This document shows, one piece after another, positions 33,079 to 43,095 of a stretch of 58,178 bases of DNA. Below the pieces are notes generated by a model that ran no database searches, was not told where the DNA came from, and saw only the letters and a program-made list of their open reading frames with translations. The translations under genes were made by a program, and so were the position numbers. Numbering within the stretch: the first letter of the stretch is position 1; the number at the start of each line of letters is the position of its first letter. The DNA comes from Compostibacillus humi (GTDB taxonomy: Bacteria; Bacillota; Bacilli; Bacillales; Amphibacillaceae): positions 1 through 58,178 of the forward strand of contig NZ_BMEV01000013.1 of the NCBI RefSeq assembly GCF_014637175.1, given 5' to 3'.

Positions 33079-33852
33079 TTATTTATCTTGAAATACTGGC
33101 TTCCGCTTTTCTAAAAATGCTTGTACCCCTTCTTTTGCATCCTCGTTGCCAAAAACTTCACTAAAGGCAATCGCTTCTTCCGTCATCCCTTTTTCAATCG
33201 GTTCGTTTTCTGTTAATGCAACTAATCGCATCACACGCTGAACTGCCGGCTTGCTCATGGAGGCAATCCGTTCCGCCATTGCCTTGGCCACATTATGTAA
33301 CTCATTTTCTTCCACTACTTTTGTAGCAAGGCCATAGTGATAGGCTTCCTTGCCTGTGATCGGATTCCCGGTAAGTATCATTTCGTACGCCTTATCTTTT
33401 CCTACATAGCGAGGCAGTCTTTGGGTTCCGGCAAATCCGGGAATAATTCCTAATGTTAATTCAGGAAGACCAAGCTTCGCATTTTCCGTCACGATGCGAA
33501 TATGGCATGCCATCGCCAGCTCCAGGCCGCCGCCCAATGCTGCACCGTGTATTGCAGCAATCACTGGAACCGGGAAATTTTCCAGGCGCAGAAACAAGTT
33601 TTGGCCATTTTCGGCTAACTTCCTGTAATCCGATGATTCCTGCAAGGATACAAATTCTTTAATATCTGCTCCTGCGGAAAAAAATCTCCCCTCTCCCGAG
33701 AGAACAATTGCTTTCGCCGCCTTTTCTTGTTCTATCCGATCCAAAATCTCGCCTAATTCCTGTATGATTTTCGTCGAAAGCGCATTTGCCGGAGGACTTT
33801 GAATCGTTACATATGCGACGTTATTTTCCAAATGGTACGCAACCGTCGTCAT
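33079..33852 (-). CDS. fadB: enoyl-CoA hydratase
   Basis: 257 aa, crotonase fold. FSAGADIKEF (about 59-68) and the oxyanion loop HGAALGGGLELAMACHIRI (about 101-119), with glutamate at about 111 and AKLGLPELTLGIIPGFAGTQRL (about 126-147) holding the second catalytic glutamate. It hydrates enoyl-CoA in beta-oxidation. Called ysiB/fadB in B. subtilis. 18 bp upstream of etfB. Confidence 0.92.
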   Translation of the reverse strand: MTTVAYHLENNVAYVTIQSPPANALSTKIIQELGEILDRIEQEKAAKAIVLSGEGRFFSAGADIKEFVSLQESSDYRKLAENGQNLFLRLENFPVPVIAAIHGAALGGGLELAMACHIRIVTENAKLGLPELTLGIIPGFAGTQRLPRYVGKDKAYEMILTGNPITGKEAYHYGLATKVVEENELHNVAKAMAERIASMSKPAVQRVMRLVALTENEPIEKGMTEEAIAFSEVFGNEDAKEGVQAFLEKRKPVFQDK

Positions 33853-33902
33853 CCTATCCCTCCTTTATTTTCATTATAGCGGAAATTATCAAAAATTTAA
33901 AC

Positions 33903-34490
33903 TTATTTCTTAATTCCCGATATTCCGTCTAGTAATAGCTGGTGTACTTGGGGTACTTGCTCCATCAAATCGTATTTCCTTTCCTTCATTACCCAATTTG
34001 TCACAATTTCGTCCAATGTTCCGAAAATCATCTGTCTGACAACCGGTATCATTAATTGCTCCCGGAACAGTTTTTGCTCCATTCCTTCCTGGACAATTTG
34101 ATCAATTATGTTCAAGTATGGCTTTAACACTTGATTGATCTGCCTGCGCAGCTCATAGTTTGATTGTCTTAATTCCAATTGGGTAACAATCGCCAAATGG
34201 GGATTATTCGACAATTGGCTAAAATGCATTTCAATTAATGTATATAGCTTTTCATCGGCAGACGTTTTCCGTTCGGTTTCTTCTTTAATTTTTTCGATAA
34301 ACTGACCCATTTTTTCTTGAAACACGGTGACAAGAATATCTTCTTTATTTTTGAAATAAAGATAAATTGTCCCATCGGCCACCCCGGCTGCCTTTGCAAT
34401 TTTGGACACTTGGGAGCCGTGAAAGCCATTTTCCGCGATGACTTGAACTGCTGCTTCAATAATTTTTCGATATTTTGGTCTATTTTTCAT
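33903..34490 (-). CDS. fadR: FadR fatty-acid regulator (TetR family)
   Basis: 195 aa from ATG 34490, which has AAGGAG 6 nt upstream (the earlier ATG 34505 overlaps that site). SQVSKIAKAAGVADGTIYLYFKNKEDIL (about 25-52) is nearly the B. subtilis FadR recognition domain; the C-terminal domain binds long-chain acyl-CoA, which releases the protein from DNA. It heads the fadR-fadB-etfB-etfA unit, with a perfect palindrome 37 bp upstream of its start. Confidence 0.94.
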   Translation of the reverse strand: MKNRPKYRKIIEAAVQVIAENGFHGSQVSKIAKAAGVADGTIYLYFKNKEDILVTVFQEKMGQFIEKIKEETERKTSADEKLYTLIEMHFSQLSNNPHLAIVTQLELRQSNYELRRQINQVLKPYLNIIDQIVQEGMEQKLFREQLMIPVVRQMIFGTLDEIVTNWVMKERKYDLMEQVPQVHQLLLDGISGIKK

Positions 34491-34526
34491 TTTAATCTCC
34501 TTCATTTCTTAACAATAATAAAAAAA

Positions 34527-34562
34527 CATCAATAATGAATGAATCATCATTCATTATTGATG
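34527..34562. promoter_or_regulatory. FadR operator
   Basis: Two 16-bp perfect inverted arms (34527-34542, 34547-34562) around ATCA; the core TGAATGAATCATCATTCA matches the known Bacillus FadR box (TGAATGA-n4-TCATTCA). It lies between lcfA and fadR and may also act as a hairpin at the end of lcfA. Confidence 0.85.
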
Positions 34563-34627
34563 ATAAAGGATAACAACATTCGTTGTCAATATAATTCTCC
34601 GTTTATCTCTTTTTTAACCCTTTCCTT

Positions 34628-36310
34628 CTATACGGAAGTAATCTCCTTTTCTTCTTCGACTAACTTTCTCCGCAAAATTTTCCCGACGGCAGTTTTCGGC
34701 AATTCGTCACGGAATTCATAAATTCGCGGCACTTTATAGGCTGCCAAATGTTTTCTCGCAAAGGTGTTTAACTCTTCCTCCGTCACGTTTGCTCCTTCTT
34801 TTAACACGACATAAGCTTTCACCGTTTCCCCGCGATATGGATCCGGCACGCCGGCAACGACTACTTCCTGAATTGCTTCATGTTCGTAGAGCACCTCTTC
34901 CACTTCTCTCGGATAAATATTGTAGCCGCCTGCAATAATCATGTCTTTTCTGCGGTCAACGACATAGAAATACCCATCTTCATCCATGTAGCCTAAATCC
35001 CCGGTAAAAAGCCATCCGTCCTTTAGCACTCGGTCCGTTTCTTCCGGATTCTTCCAGTAACCTTTCATCACTTGCGGACCTTTTACCGCCAATTCGCCGA
35101 TTTCTCCCGCTGCTGCTTCTTCCATGTCTCCGTCCATTTTAAAAATTTTCGCATCCGTATCTGGCCACGGCACACCGATACTGCCGTTCACTCGTTTATC
35201 CCATACGAAATTAGCATGGGTGACCGGTGACGATTCTGTTAATCCGTACCCTTCCACGAGGCGGCCTCCCGTTACTTTTTCAAACTGCTCCTGCACTTCT
35301 ACCGGAAGCGGGGCAGATCCGCTAATACAAGCTTCAATGGAGGACAGATCATATTTTTTAATATCCGGATGTTTCAGCAAGCCGATATAAATCGTAGGTG
35401 CGCCAGGGAATAGCGTCGGACGTTCCTTTTCAATTGTTTTCAGCACATCTTGGGCATCAAATTTAGGCATTAGAATCATTTTCGATCCGTTCATGACGGA
35501 AAGATTCATGACAGCCGTCATGCCATAGACGTGGAAAAATGGCAATACGGCCAATACCGACTGGGGCTTAGCTTTCGTTTTATATAACCAGGCATCGCAC
35601 ATTTCCACATTGGAAACTAAATTATAGTGGGTGAGCATTACGCCTTTCGGATTCCCGGTCGTGCCTCCCGTATATTGCAATAAGGCGAGATCTTCCACCG
35701 GGTCGATGTCATGCTCAACATAATCGGTCCCTGCCTGTTCCATTATCCTCGTCCAGACGTGCTGATTTTCTGTTTGCTCTACTTTCACAACCATATTGTA
35801 TTGCCGTTTTTGGATAAAAGGATAAATTAAATTTTTCGGAAAAGGCAAGTAGTCCTTAATTCCGGTAACAATCGTATGCTTTACATCCGTCCGGTCCCGT
35901 ACCTTCGATACCCGCGGCAGCAAAATGTCTAAACAAACGATAAATTTCGCTTCCGAATCCAACAGCTGGAATTCCAGTTCCCGTTCCGTATAAAGCGGAT
36001 TCGTTTGGACGACAATTCCTCCAGCCATTAGCGCCCCGTAATAGCTAATGACCGATTGCGGGCAGTTCGGCAGCATAATGGCGACTTTGTCCCCTTTTTG
36101 CAAGCCGAGGGATTGGAGGTAACTCGCCATTTTTCTTGCCTGCGTAAATAGTTCCTTATAGGTCAGTTCCTTGCCCATGAAATGAAGCGCTTTCAATTCC
36201 CCGTTCTTTTCAGCGGTTTCGGCCAAAAAATAATGAAGCGGCTTTTCCGAGTAATTGATGCTCGTCGGGATTTGTTTCGGATAATGGTTATGCCAGGGTT
36301 TTTTTTCCAT
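34628..36310 (-). CDS. lcfA: long-chain fatty-acid--CoA ligase
   Basis: 560 aa. AMP-binding signatures YTGGTTGNPKGVMLTHYN (about 216-233), GYGLTESSPV (about 352), and TGDLGYMDEDGYFYVVDRRKD (about 437-457). It activates fatty acids for beta-oxidation. ATG 36310 with GGAGGAG upstream. In B. subtilis the paralogue here is lcfA and part of the FadR regulon; no FadR box is seen directly upstream in this window. Confidence 0.95.
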   Translation of the reverse strand: MEKKPWHNHYPKQIPTSINYSEKPLHYFLAETAEKNGELKALHFMGKELTYKELFTQARKMASYLQSLGLQKGDKVAIMLPNCPQSVISYYGALMAGGIVVQTNPLYTERELEFQLLDSEAKFIVCLDILLPRVSKVRDRTDVKHTIVTGIKDYLPFPKNLIYPFIQKRQYNMVVKVEQTENQHVWTRIMEQAGTDYVEHDIDPVEDLALLQYTGGTTGNPKGVMLTHYNLVSNVEMCDAWLYKTKAKPQSVLAVLPFFHVYGMTAVMNLSVMNGSKMILMPKFDAQDVLKTIEKERPTLFPGAPTIYIGLLKHPDIKKYDLSSIEACISGSAPLPVEVQEQFEKVTGGRLVEGYGLTESSPVTHANFVWDKRVNGSIGVPWPDTDAKIFKMDGDMEEAAAGEIGELAVKGPQVMKGYWKNPEETDRVLKDGWLFTGDLGYMDEDGYFYVVDRRKDMIIAGGYNIYPREVEEVLYEHEAIQEVVVAGVPDPYRGETVKAYVVLKEGANVTEEELNTFARKHLAAYKVPRIYEFRDELPKTAVGKILRRKLVEEEKEITSV

Positions 36311-36391
36311 TGCATCTCCTCCTTTATATCTATACTATAACCATTATACCGATTAATTTCTATTTTTTGAAATTTTATTTAATTATTTTTT

Positions 36392-36472
36392 TCAGAGAAA
36401 ATATAAAATCCCGGCAATAATAAATAAAATGGCTACTACAATAAGAATCTTTGCTAATCTTTCAAATACCAC
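36392..36472 (-). CDS. 26-aa hydrophobic membrane peptide
   Basis: GTG start at 36472 with AGGGAG 8 nt upstream; MVFERLAKILIVVAILFIIA then GILYFL and TGA. One membrane helix with a charged N-terminus. It is between yshE and lcfA and too short for routine gene calling. A real small membrane protein is likely from the start signal; function unknown. Confidence 0.55.
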   Translation of the reverse strand: MVFERLAKILIVVAILFIIAGILYFL

Positions 36473-36500
36473 GATGTTTTCTCCCTTCATGTACAACGTT

Positions 36501-36908
36501 CTACTTGATATTTGCTCCGATGACGAAGGATAGACCGATGGAAATCAGCATGGATATAAACCCTACTGCCTTATTTCCTTTTCCGATTTCTTCATCTACG
36601 TTAATGTTTGGCGTTAAAAATTCAAAAATAAAATAGCCGATCAATAATAAGAGAAACCCGTATGCGCCCCAGCCGATACTTTGCAAAATCGTATCATTAT
36701 GCTCGATGGAAAACCGGAAAATCGTAGCGATGCCAAACAATTTTCCGCCCGTAGCCATGGCAACGGCAAAATTGCCTTTCCGAATTTCTTCCCAATTTTT
36801 ATAGGAAGTTACGAGTTCAAATATTGCTAAGAAAACTAAAGTGCAAAGAATAACAACACTATATCTTGCTGCTGTAATGACGATGATATTTTCCCAAAAT
36901 CCTGACAT
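36501..36908 (-). CDS. yshE: DUF350 membrane protein
   Basis: 135 aa from ATG 36908 (AAGGGAG upstream; twelve codons are open 5'). Four membrane helices at about 10-30, 47-66, 74-95 and 112-132, the DUF350 layout. Function unproven; in B. subtilis it is yshE between mutSB and lcfA, as here. Confidence 0.85.
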   Translation of the reverse strand: MSGFWENIIVITAARYSVVILCTLVFLAIFELVTSYKNWEEIRKGNFAVAMATGGKLFGIATIFRFSIEHNDTILQSIGWGAYGFLLLLIGYFIFEFLTPNINVDEEIGKGNKAVGFISMLISIGLSFVIGANIK

Positions 36909-36972
36909 GGCGATCTCCCTTTCCTCCATGTAAGTGTGATGCATTCAGAAAGAATACTGAATGCATCGGATA

Positions 36973-39312
36973 TTATTTAAATTCAATAACGGTAACGCCG
37001 CTGCCGCCTTCTCCGCTGCCTCCCGGCCGGAAAGCTGCGATGGACGGATGGCTTTTTACGAATTCTTGTACCCCTTTTCTCAAGGCGCCGGTTCCTTTTC
37101 CGTGGATAATCGTTACTTTCGGATAACCGGCAAGCAAACTGTCATCAATGTATTTCTCCAGTTTTCGCAGCGCATCTTCATACCTTTCCCCGCGCAAATC
37201 CAGTTCGAGAGGGACATGGTAGTTTGCGCCTTTAATTGTTGCGATCGGATTTTCGGTTTCTTGCTTTTTCTTGCCGACAAACTGAAGGTTTTTCCGTTCC
37301 ACTTTTACTTTCATAATTCCTACTTGAACGATATACTCATTGTCGCTTACCTTTTTCAGCACTTCGCCCTTCTGATTAACGGTTGTAAGAATAATTTCAT
37401 CACCCGGGTGAAGCTCCCTTTGTTCAGTTCGTCTTGTCTCTGTATTTTCTTGTTTATCCGTTAAATCCGGTGCCAGTTCATCCAGCAATTTTTTCCTTTC
37501 AATCCATTCATGTTCCTTAAATTGGGCTTGGTGTTGCCTATTTCGTAAGTCAGCAACAATCTTTTCCGCTTCTTCTCTTGCTTTTTGTACTGCCTTTTCA
37601 GCCTTTTCTTCCGCCTTCTTGTAGAGAATTTCTTTTTCATGCTGGAATTGGTTCCACGCCTTCAGCAATTCCTCCCGCAGCTGTTCACTTTCAGCAAGAA
37701 TCTCGTGGGCTTTTTCGTAATCTTTTTCCGCCTGCAGCTTAGATTGTTCCAACGAAGCGATCATGTTTTCCACATTTTTTGAATCGAGGCCGATAAGTCC
37801 TTTCGCCCGCTGGATAATACGTTCGTCCAATCCAAGCCGTTGGGAAATCTCAAAGGCATTGCTCCTGCCCGGAATTCCGATCATGAGCCGATACGTCGGC
37901 TGCAATGTTTCCACATCAAATTCTACGGATGCGTTTACTACTTGTTTCCGATTGTACCCGTATGCTTTTAATTCGGGATAATGGGTTGTTGCGATAACCC
38001 GGGCGCCTCTGTCTATTACCTCATCGAGAATTGCCATCGCAAGGGCTGCCCCTTCGCTCGGGTCGGTTCCAGATCCGAGCTCGTCAAAGAGGACGAGGGA
38101 CTCATGGTTGACACGGCCGATAATATCGACAATGTTCGTCATATGGGAAGAAAAGGTGCTTAAATTTTGTTCAATCGACTGTTCATCCCCGATATCGGCA
38201 AACACTTCTTTAAATACGGAAATCGTGCAGCCGTCCAAGGCTGGGACTTGCAGTCCGGCTTGGGCCATAAGCGTACATAGACCTACCATTTTCAGCGTGA
38301 CCGTCTTCCCGCCGGTATTAGGCCCGGTAATGACAATGGCCGTATAATCTTCCCCAATGGCAATATCATTGGCGACAACTTCTTCTAACGGAATTAAAGG
38401 ATGACGTGCCAGCTGCATTTTAATGACGCCTTCATTGTTTATATTTGGGGTTACCGCCCGCATTTCCCTGCCGAACAGTGCCCGGGCATAAATAAAATCG
38501 ATTTGCGCCAATGCCGCCACATTTTCTGTCAATAATGTTGCAGCTTCCCCGATGTCTCTGCTCAATTCCCTTAAAATCCGCTCTATTTCTTCTGCTTCTT
38601 TCATCACTTTTTCCTGCAGCTGATTGTTCAGTTCCACAACTGCCTTCGGTTCCATAAATAACGTTTGACCCGAGGCAGACTGGTCATGAACAACCCCGCC
38701 AATGATGCTGCGGTATTCCTGTTTTACCGGGAGGACATAACGGTCATTGCGTATCGTTACAATCGCATCGGATAAATATTTGCTGTTTGTTCTTGTATAT
38801 TGTTCAAGGCGGCTGCGAATCCGATCCTCCAGCGAACGGATTTCTCTGCGGATCGTTCTTAAGGTCATCGAAGCTTCATCGGCCACATTCCCCTGGTCAT
38901 CAATGCAATGTTTTATCCTTTGTTCCAATTCCCTTAATGGAGTAATCTGCTCGGCTAATGACTTTAAGTACGGGAGATTCAGTTCCAGCTGTTCGAAAAA
39001 TTTCTTCACTTGTCGTCCGCCATATATCGTATTGGCAACGTCTAAGCATTCCTTTGCCGACAGCACTCCCCCGATTTGGCTCCGCTTGATGCTTGGACGG
39101 ATATCGGATATTCCGCCAAGCGGGAGATGGCGATCCAGTCGGACAATTTGTGCCGCCTCATCGGTTTCCTGTTGCCGTTGTAATACTTCGTCATAGTCCG
39201 AGGAAGGCTCTAAACTTTGCACCAATTCTTTCCCTAATGAAGTAGATGCATGAGCTTCCAGCCGATTTCGCACTTTATCAAACTCAAGTACTTTTAAAAC
39301 TCGTTTATTCAT
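36973..39312 (-). CDS. mutS2: MutS2 endonuclease / ribosome-rescue ATPase
   Basis: 779 aa from ATG 39312 (AAGGAG 9 nt upstream). N-terminal MutS core, Walker A GPNTGGKT (about 332), Walker [17 protein letters not shown] (about 408-423), a long coiled coil (about 520-620), KOW-like segment (about 640) and a C-terminal Smr domain with [11 protein letters not shown] and [12 protein letters not shown] (about 706-755). Acts on recombination intermediates and, as shown for B. subtilis MutS2, on collided ribosomes. Downstream of polX. Confidence 0.95.
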   Translation of the reverse strand: MNKRVLKVLEFDKVRNRLEAHASTSLGKELVQSLEPSSDYDEVLQRQQETDEAAQIVRLDRHLPLGGISDIRPSIKRSQIGGVLSAKECLDVANTIYGGRQVKKFFEQLELNLPYLKSLAEQITPLRELEQRIKHCIDDQGNVADEASMTLRTIRREIRSLEDRIRSRLEQYTRTNSKYLSDAIVTIRNDRYVLPVKQEYRSIIGGVVHDQSASGQTLFMEPKAVVELNNQLQEKVMKEAEEIERILRELSRDIGEAATLLTENVAALAQIDFIYARALFGREMRAVTPNINNEGVIKMQLARHPLIPLEEVVANDIAIGEDYTAIVITGPNTGGKTVTLKMVGLCTLMAQAGLQVPALDGCTISVFKEVFADIGDEQSIEQNLSTFSSHMTNIVDIIGRVNHESLVLFDELGSGTDPSEGAALAMAILDEVIDRGARVIATTHYPELKAYGYNRKQVVNASVEFDVETLQPTYRLMIGIPGRSNAFEISQRLGLDERIIQRAKGLIGLDSKNVENMIASLEQSKLQAEKDYEKAHEILAESEQLREELLKAWNQFQHEKEILYKKAEEKAEKAVQKAREEAEKIVADLRNRQHQAQFKEHEWIERKKLLDELAPDLTDKQENTETRRTEQRELHPGDEIILTTVNQKGEVLKKVSDNEYIVQVGIMKVKVERKNLQFVGKKKQETENPIATIKGANYHVPLELDLRGERYEDALRKLEKYIDDSLLAGYPKVTIIHGKGTGALRKGVQEFVKSHPSIAAFRPGGSGEGGSGVTVIEFK

Positions 39313-39374
39313 GAATTTATGCTCCTTTATGGATGAGGTAGACCGTGGATGTATGTTCGTTCCGATCGATTTAA

Positions 39375-41096
39375 TTATTTTTTGCCGGATTGAAAGAAAC
39401 GTTGCAATTTTTCTGCATCCCACGTATTGATGACCGTCTCTTTCTTAATCCAGCCTTTTCTCGCCGTCTTTACGCCATATTCCATATGTTTAAGCATATG
39501 AAAACTATGGGCATCGGTGTTAATCGCCAGGAAAACCCCTTCGCTTTGGGCGAGCTTTGCCCAGTCTGCAGCTAAATCAAGCCGATTCGGATTTGCGTTT
39601 ATTTCCAATACCGTATTCGTTTCCTTCGCTTTTTGAATCACCTTTTCCAAATTCACCGCATATCCGTTTCTTCTGCCGATGAGCCTGCCGGTCGGATGGG
39701 CAATGATTGTAACGTAAGGATTTTCCATCGCGTTAAAGAGTCGTTTCATAATTTGGTCCTCCGATTGTTGAAAACCGGAATGAATCGACGCAATAACAAA
39801 ATCCAGTTCCTGTAGAAAGTCATCAGCAAAGTCAAGCCGGCCGTCGGGCAAAATGTCCATTTCCACGCCGGAAAAAATGTGGATATCTTTATATTTTTCG
39901 TTAAGCAACGCTATTTCTTCCCGCTGTTTCCGAAGCCTTGTTTCATCTAAGCCCCCGGCAACCCGCAAAAACTTGGAGTGATCGGTAATCGCCATATATT
40001 GATATCCTTTATCCCGGCACTTCAGCACCATTTCTTCCAGCGACTGAGCCCCGTCACTCCACGTCGTATGCATATGCAAATCGCCTTTTATATCCTTTGC
40101 GCTGATTAAGGATATATCCTCCTTAAATGCTTCGACTTCTCCTTTATCCACCCGCACTTCCGGAGGGATAAAATGCAAGCCAAAATGGCGGAAAAACTCC
40201 TTTTCCGACGAAAAGGTGCGCACTTCCCCTGTTTCTTCCACCTCAACACCGTATTCGCTAATTTTTTCTCCTCTTTCCTTTGCCAATTGCCGCATGCGGA
40301 CGTTATGCTCCTTTGATCCGGTAAAGTGGTGCAAAGCAGTTGCAAAGGCATCCGGTGACACGAGCCGAAAATCGACGTTCACATTGTATACGTCTTCCAT
40401 CGTTACCGATACTTTTGTATCTCCTTTGGCGATTACTTCCTTTATGTTCGGAAGACTTAAAAGTTCTTCCTTCACCTTTTCCGGACGGCTTGTTGCAATA
40501 AGAAAATCGAGGTCCTTTACGAACTCTTCCATTCTCCGCAAGCTGCCTGCCCGGGAATACTGTTCCACATATTCCATTTGCGAAAGGGCACTTTCCAGGT
40601 TTTCTGCAAGAGGAAGGACAGAGGCTACCGGCAGCCGTTCTGGCCGGTTTCCCGCTTCCTTTAAAGCTTGCAAAATTTTTTCCGCTGTTTTTTTGCCGAA
40701 TCCAGGAAGCTGTTCCACCTTCCCGCTTTCACACGCTTCCTTTAATGTTTGGGCATTGGTAACGTGTAATTCTTGATATAACTTGGCCAGTTTCTTACCG
40801 CCTAAACCAGGAACATTGAGCAAGGAAACTAATCCAGGAGGAATTTCCTCTTCCAGCTGCTTTAACAGCGAGGATTGGCCGCTTTCGACATATTCCGTAA
40901 TTACTTCCCCTGTTCCTTTGCCGATCCCCTTTATTCCAGTAAAGTCGTCTATCTCCTGCAAAGAACGGACGTCCCGCTCCAAAGCTTGTGCCGCCCGGCG
41001 GTAGGCTGCTATTTTAAACGGATTTTCCCCTTTTAATTCTAAGTAAACAGCAATTTTCTCCAACAGCCGAATAACATCTTTCTTATTCACTTCCAT
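39375..41096 (-). CDS. polX: DNA polymerase/3'-5' exonuclease PolX
   Basis: 573 aa from ATG 41096 (AAGGTG upstream). HhH motifs [15 protein letters not shown] (about 53) and [13 protein letters not shown] (about 127), a pol-X palm with [18 protein letters not shown] (about 184-201), and a C-terminal PHP domain [19 protein letters not shown] (about 336-354) with HSGFQ, HPTGR and NTDAHS motifs. Family-X repair polymerase with the Mn-dependent exonuclease of bacterial PolX. Between cvpA and mutS2. Confidence 0.95.
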   Translation of the reverse strand: MEVNKKDVIRLLEKIAVYLELKGENPFKIAAYRRAAQALERDVRSLQEIDDFTGIKGIGKGTGEVITEYVESGQSSLLKQLEEEIPPGLVSLLNVPGLGGKKLAKLYQELHVTNAQTLKEACESGKVEQLPGFGKKTAEKILQALKEAGNRPERLPVASVLPLAENLESALSQMEYVEQYSRAGSLRRMEEFVKDLDFLIATSRPEKVKEELLSLPNIKEVIAKGDTKVSVTMEDVYNVNVDFRLVSPDAFATALHHFTGSKEHNVRMRQLAKERGEKISEYGVEVEETGEVRTFSSEKEFFRHFGLHFIPPEVRVDKGEVEAFKEDISLISAKDIKGDLHMHTTWSDGAQSLEEMVLKCRDKGYQYMAITDHSKFLRVAGGLDETRLRKQREEIALLNEKYKDIHIFSGVEMDILPDGRLDFADDFLQELDFVIASIHSGFQQSEDQIMKRLFNAMENPYVTIIAHPTGRLIGRRNGYAVNLEKVIQKAKETNTVLEINANPNRLDLAADWAKLAQSEGVFLAINTDAHSFHMLKHMEYGVKTARKGWIKKETVINTWDAEKLQRFFQSGKK

Positions 41097-41124
41097 TTGC
41101 TTCACCTTGCTTTCATCTATCATC

Positions 41125-41205
41125 AAAAAAAGGGCTGATTCTTAAGCAGTTAATACTATTGTACAAAACTTACAATCGTATAACTACTAACTTGAATCAG
41201 CCTTA
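41125..41205 (-). terminator. terminator after cvpA
   Basis: AAGGCTGATTC (41203 downwards) pairs with GAATCAGCCTTT-like sequence at 41139-41127, followed on the minus strand by TTTTTTTGATG; an inner TTGTAAG/TTGTACAA element lies in the loop. It separates zapA-cvpA from polX. Confidence 0.6.
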
Positions 41206-41730
41206 AAACCATAGCTGTAAAATTTTCTCCGAAAAATATGGTGTTTTCTCCAGCATAAAGAGGGCAATGCTGGAATCATTAATATACTCCTGTACCGTTG
41301 CTACCGGGACAAGGGCGAATATGTAAACAAGAATAAAAATAATTAAATACACTTCTAAAAAGCCTAAAACCGCACCGAGCAGCTTATTGACCGTTTTCAG
41401 CAAGGGAATCGATGCAACAATGTCCAACATGGAGGCAACGATTTGCAGTATAATCTTCACCCCTAAGAAAATTAAGACAAAGCTAATTCCGTTATAGAAA
41501 GCTTTTTCCAATGGCAACGCTTGTAAAAATATGGCCCAAGCGCTGTCGTCAGCAAGTTCTGGATACGGAATCCAAAGAGCGATATGGGATGCAACGTCAT
41601 CGTAATAGGCAGCAGCGGCAATAAAAGCAATGATAAACCCGACTAAATGGAGCAGCTGCAAAATAAATCCCCGTTTTAATCCGATTAAAAATCCAAATAA
41701 CAAGATGAAAAATAAGAAAAGATCAATCAT
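41203..41730 (-). CDS. yshB: CvpA family membrane protein
   Basis: 175 aa with four membrane helices (about 2-20, 25-42, 72-98, 112-138) and the GLKRGFILQLLHLVGFIIAF start typical of CvpA (colicin V production) proteins. Function in Bacillus is not settled. Directly follows zapA (adjacent codons). Confidence 0.88.
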   Translation of the reverse strand: MIDLFLFFILLFGFLIGLKRGFILQLLHLVGFIIAFIAAAAYYDDVASHIALWIPYPELADDSAWAIFLQALPLEKAFYNGISFVLIFLGVKIILQIVASMLDIVASIPLLKTVNKLLGAVLGFLEVYLIIFILVYIFALVPVATVQEYINDSSIALFMLEKTPYFSEKILQLWF

Positions 41731-41991
41731 TTATCTGTCCTCTCTCTTTACGGAACCTAGTAATCTGGCATAATCTTCTTTTAGTTTTAAATAATCGTTC
41801 ATCGTATTGACAGCTGTAAGTACAGCAAGGCTGGCCATATCCAGATGTTTATTTGCATCCTGAATTTCTTTCATTTTCTGATCAACAAGACTGGCAACAA
41901 GTCTTACATGGCTGGCCGGCTCTTCTCCAACGATAGTATATGTTCGGTTATGTATTTCAACGGTTACTCGCTGTTTCTTCTCTTCACTCAC
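41731..41991 (-). CDS. zapA: cell division protein ZapA
   Basis: 86 aa, GTG start 8 nt after GGGGGG. VTVEIHNRTYTIVGEEPASH (about 9-28) is the ZapA N-terminal domain, followed by the coiled-coil C-terminus. It binds and bundles FtsZ. Formerly yshA. Divergent from rnhC. Confidence 0.92.
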   Translation of the reverse strand: MSEEKKQRVTVEIHNRTYTIVGEEPASHVRLVASLVDQKMKEIQDANKHLDMASLAVLTAVNTMNDYLKLKEDYARLLGSVKREDR

Positions 41992-42123
41992 GGAAAAAGC
42001 CCCCCGCTAAAAAATTCTATCATTTATCTTACCATGAAGTGGTTATTTTAAAAAGAAATATTTCTTTTTAAATAATAATCTGCTATAGTCGTCTTAACGA
42101 ATTTTGAGGGAAGTGTGTTTTAT

Positions 42124-43050
42124 ATGGGACAAATTGTTTGCCAGTTTCCATTGGAGACAATCCGTAAAATGGAACGGCACTATCAGGATAGTTTGCGCAG
42201 CAAGCCGCAAGGAGCGATTTTTAGTGCGCAAACACCCGATGCGGTCATCACGGCCTATAAGTCCGGCAAGGTGCTTTTTCAAGGCAGACATCCGGAAGCA
42301 GAAATAGAGAAGTGGCCCCAAGGAGAAAGTAAAACGACGGAAAAACATGAACGGAACGAGCCGTCCCCCTTTACTCCGAAAAACAGCTTATATTTAAGCT
42401 CCCATATAGGCTCTGATGAAGCAGGAACCGGGGACTACTTCGGGCCGATTACAGTGAGCGCGGTATATATGAATGAAGCGAACATTAACTTGCTGCAAGA
42501 AATTGGGATTAAAGATTCGAAAACATTGTCCGACGATAAAATTTCCCAATTGGCGCTAAAACTGATGGAAGAAGAAATTCCTTACTCCCTGCTCGTTTTG
42601 CCGAATGAAAAATATAACCGCCTGCAGCGCCAAGGATGGTCCCAAGGGAAAATGAAAGCGATGCTTCACCACCATGCGATAAAAAAATTAAAGAAAAAAA
42701 TCGGGAACCAACGCTATGACGGCATCGTCATCGACCAATTTTGCACGCCGCAAGTATTTGAGAGGTATATTCATTCTGAAGGCGAGCGGTTACTGGAGCA
42801 TACTTACTTTGTTACGAAAGCAGAAAGTTACTCCCTTGCCGTTGCAGCCAGTTCGATTATCGCAAGAGCGAAGTTTGTGGAAGAGATGGAACGTTTATCG
42901 AAAGAAGTTGGGATTCCATTGCCGAAAGGCGCGTCGGAAAAGGTAGATCGGGCGATTGCCGAAATTATCCGTAACAAAGGAAAAGAAACATTACATTATT
43001 GCGGGAAAATCCACTTTGCCAATACGGAAAAAGCAAACAAATATTTATAA
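42124..43050 (+). CDS. rnhC: ribonuclease HIII
   Basis: 308 aa from ATG 42124 (GAGGG about 11 nt upstream). N-terminal TBP-like substrate domain (about 1-90) and catalytic domain starting SDEAGTGDYFGPI (D, E at about 98-99), IKDSKTL (D about 129), and the later VTKAESYSLAVAASSIIARA segment (about 232). It cuts RNA in RNA-DNA hybrids. Convergent with pheT. Confidence 0.95.
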   Translation: MGQIVCQFPLETIRKMERHYQDSLRSKPQGAIFSAQTPDAVITAYKSGKVLFQGRHPEAEIEKWPQGESKTTEKHERNEPSPFTPKNSLYLSSHIGSDEAGTGDYFGPITVSAVYMNEANINLLQEIGIKDSKTLSDDKISQLALKLMEEEIPYSLLVLPNEKYNRLQRQGWSQGKMKAMLHHHAIKKLKKKIGNQRYDGIVIDQFCTPQVFERYIHSEGERLLEHTYFVTKAESYSLAVAASSIIARAKFVEEMERLSKEVGIPLPKGASEKVDRAIAEIIRNKGKETLHYCGKIHFANTEKANKYL

Positions 43051-43057
43051 CATGACC

Positions 43058-43094
43058 ATGAAAAAAGGGCCTCCAAAAGGAGTGCCCTTTTTCC
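43058..43094. terminator. bidirectional terminator between rnhC and pheT
   Basis: AAAAAGGGC ... GTGCCCTTTTT stem (43062-43092) serving the convergent genes. Confidence 0.7.
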
Positions 43095-43095
43095 G

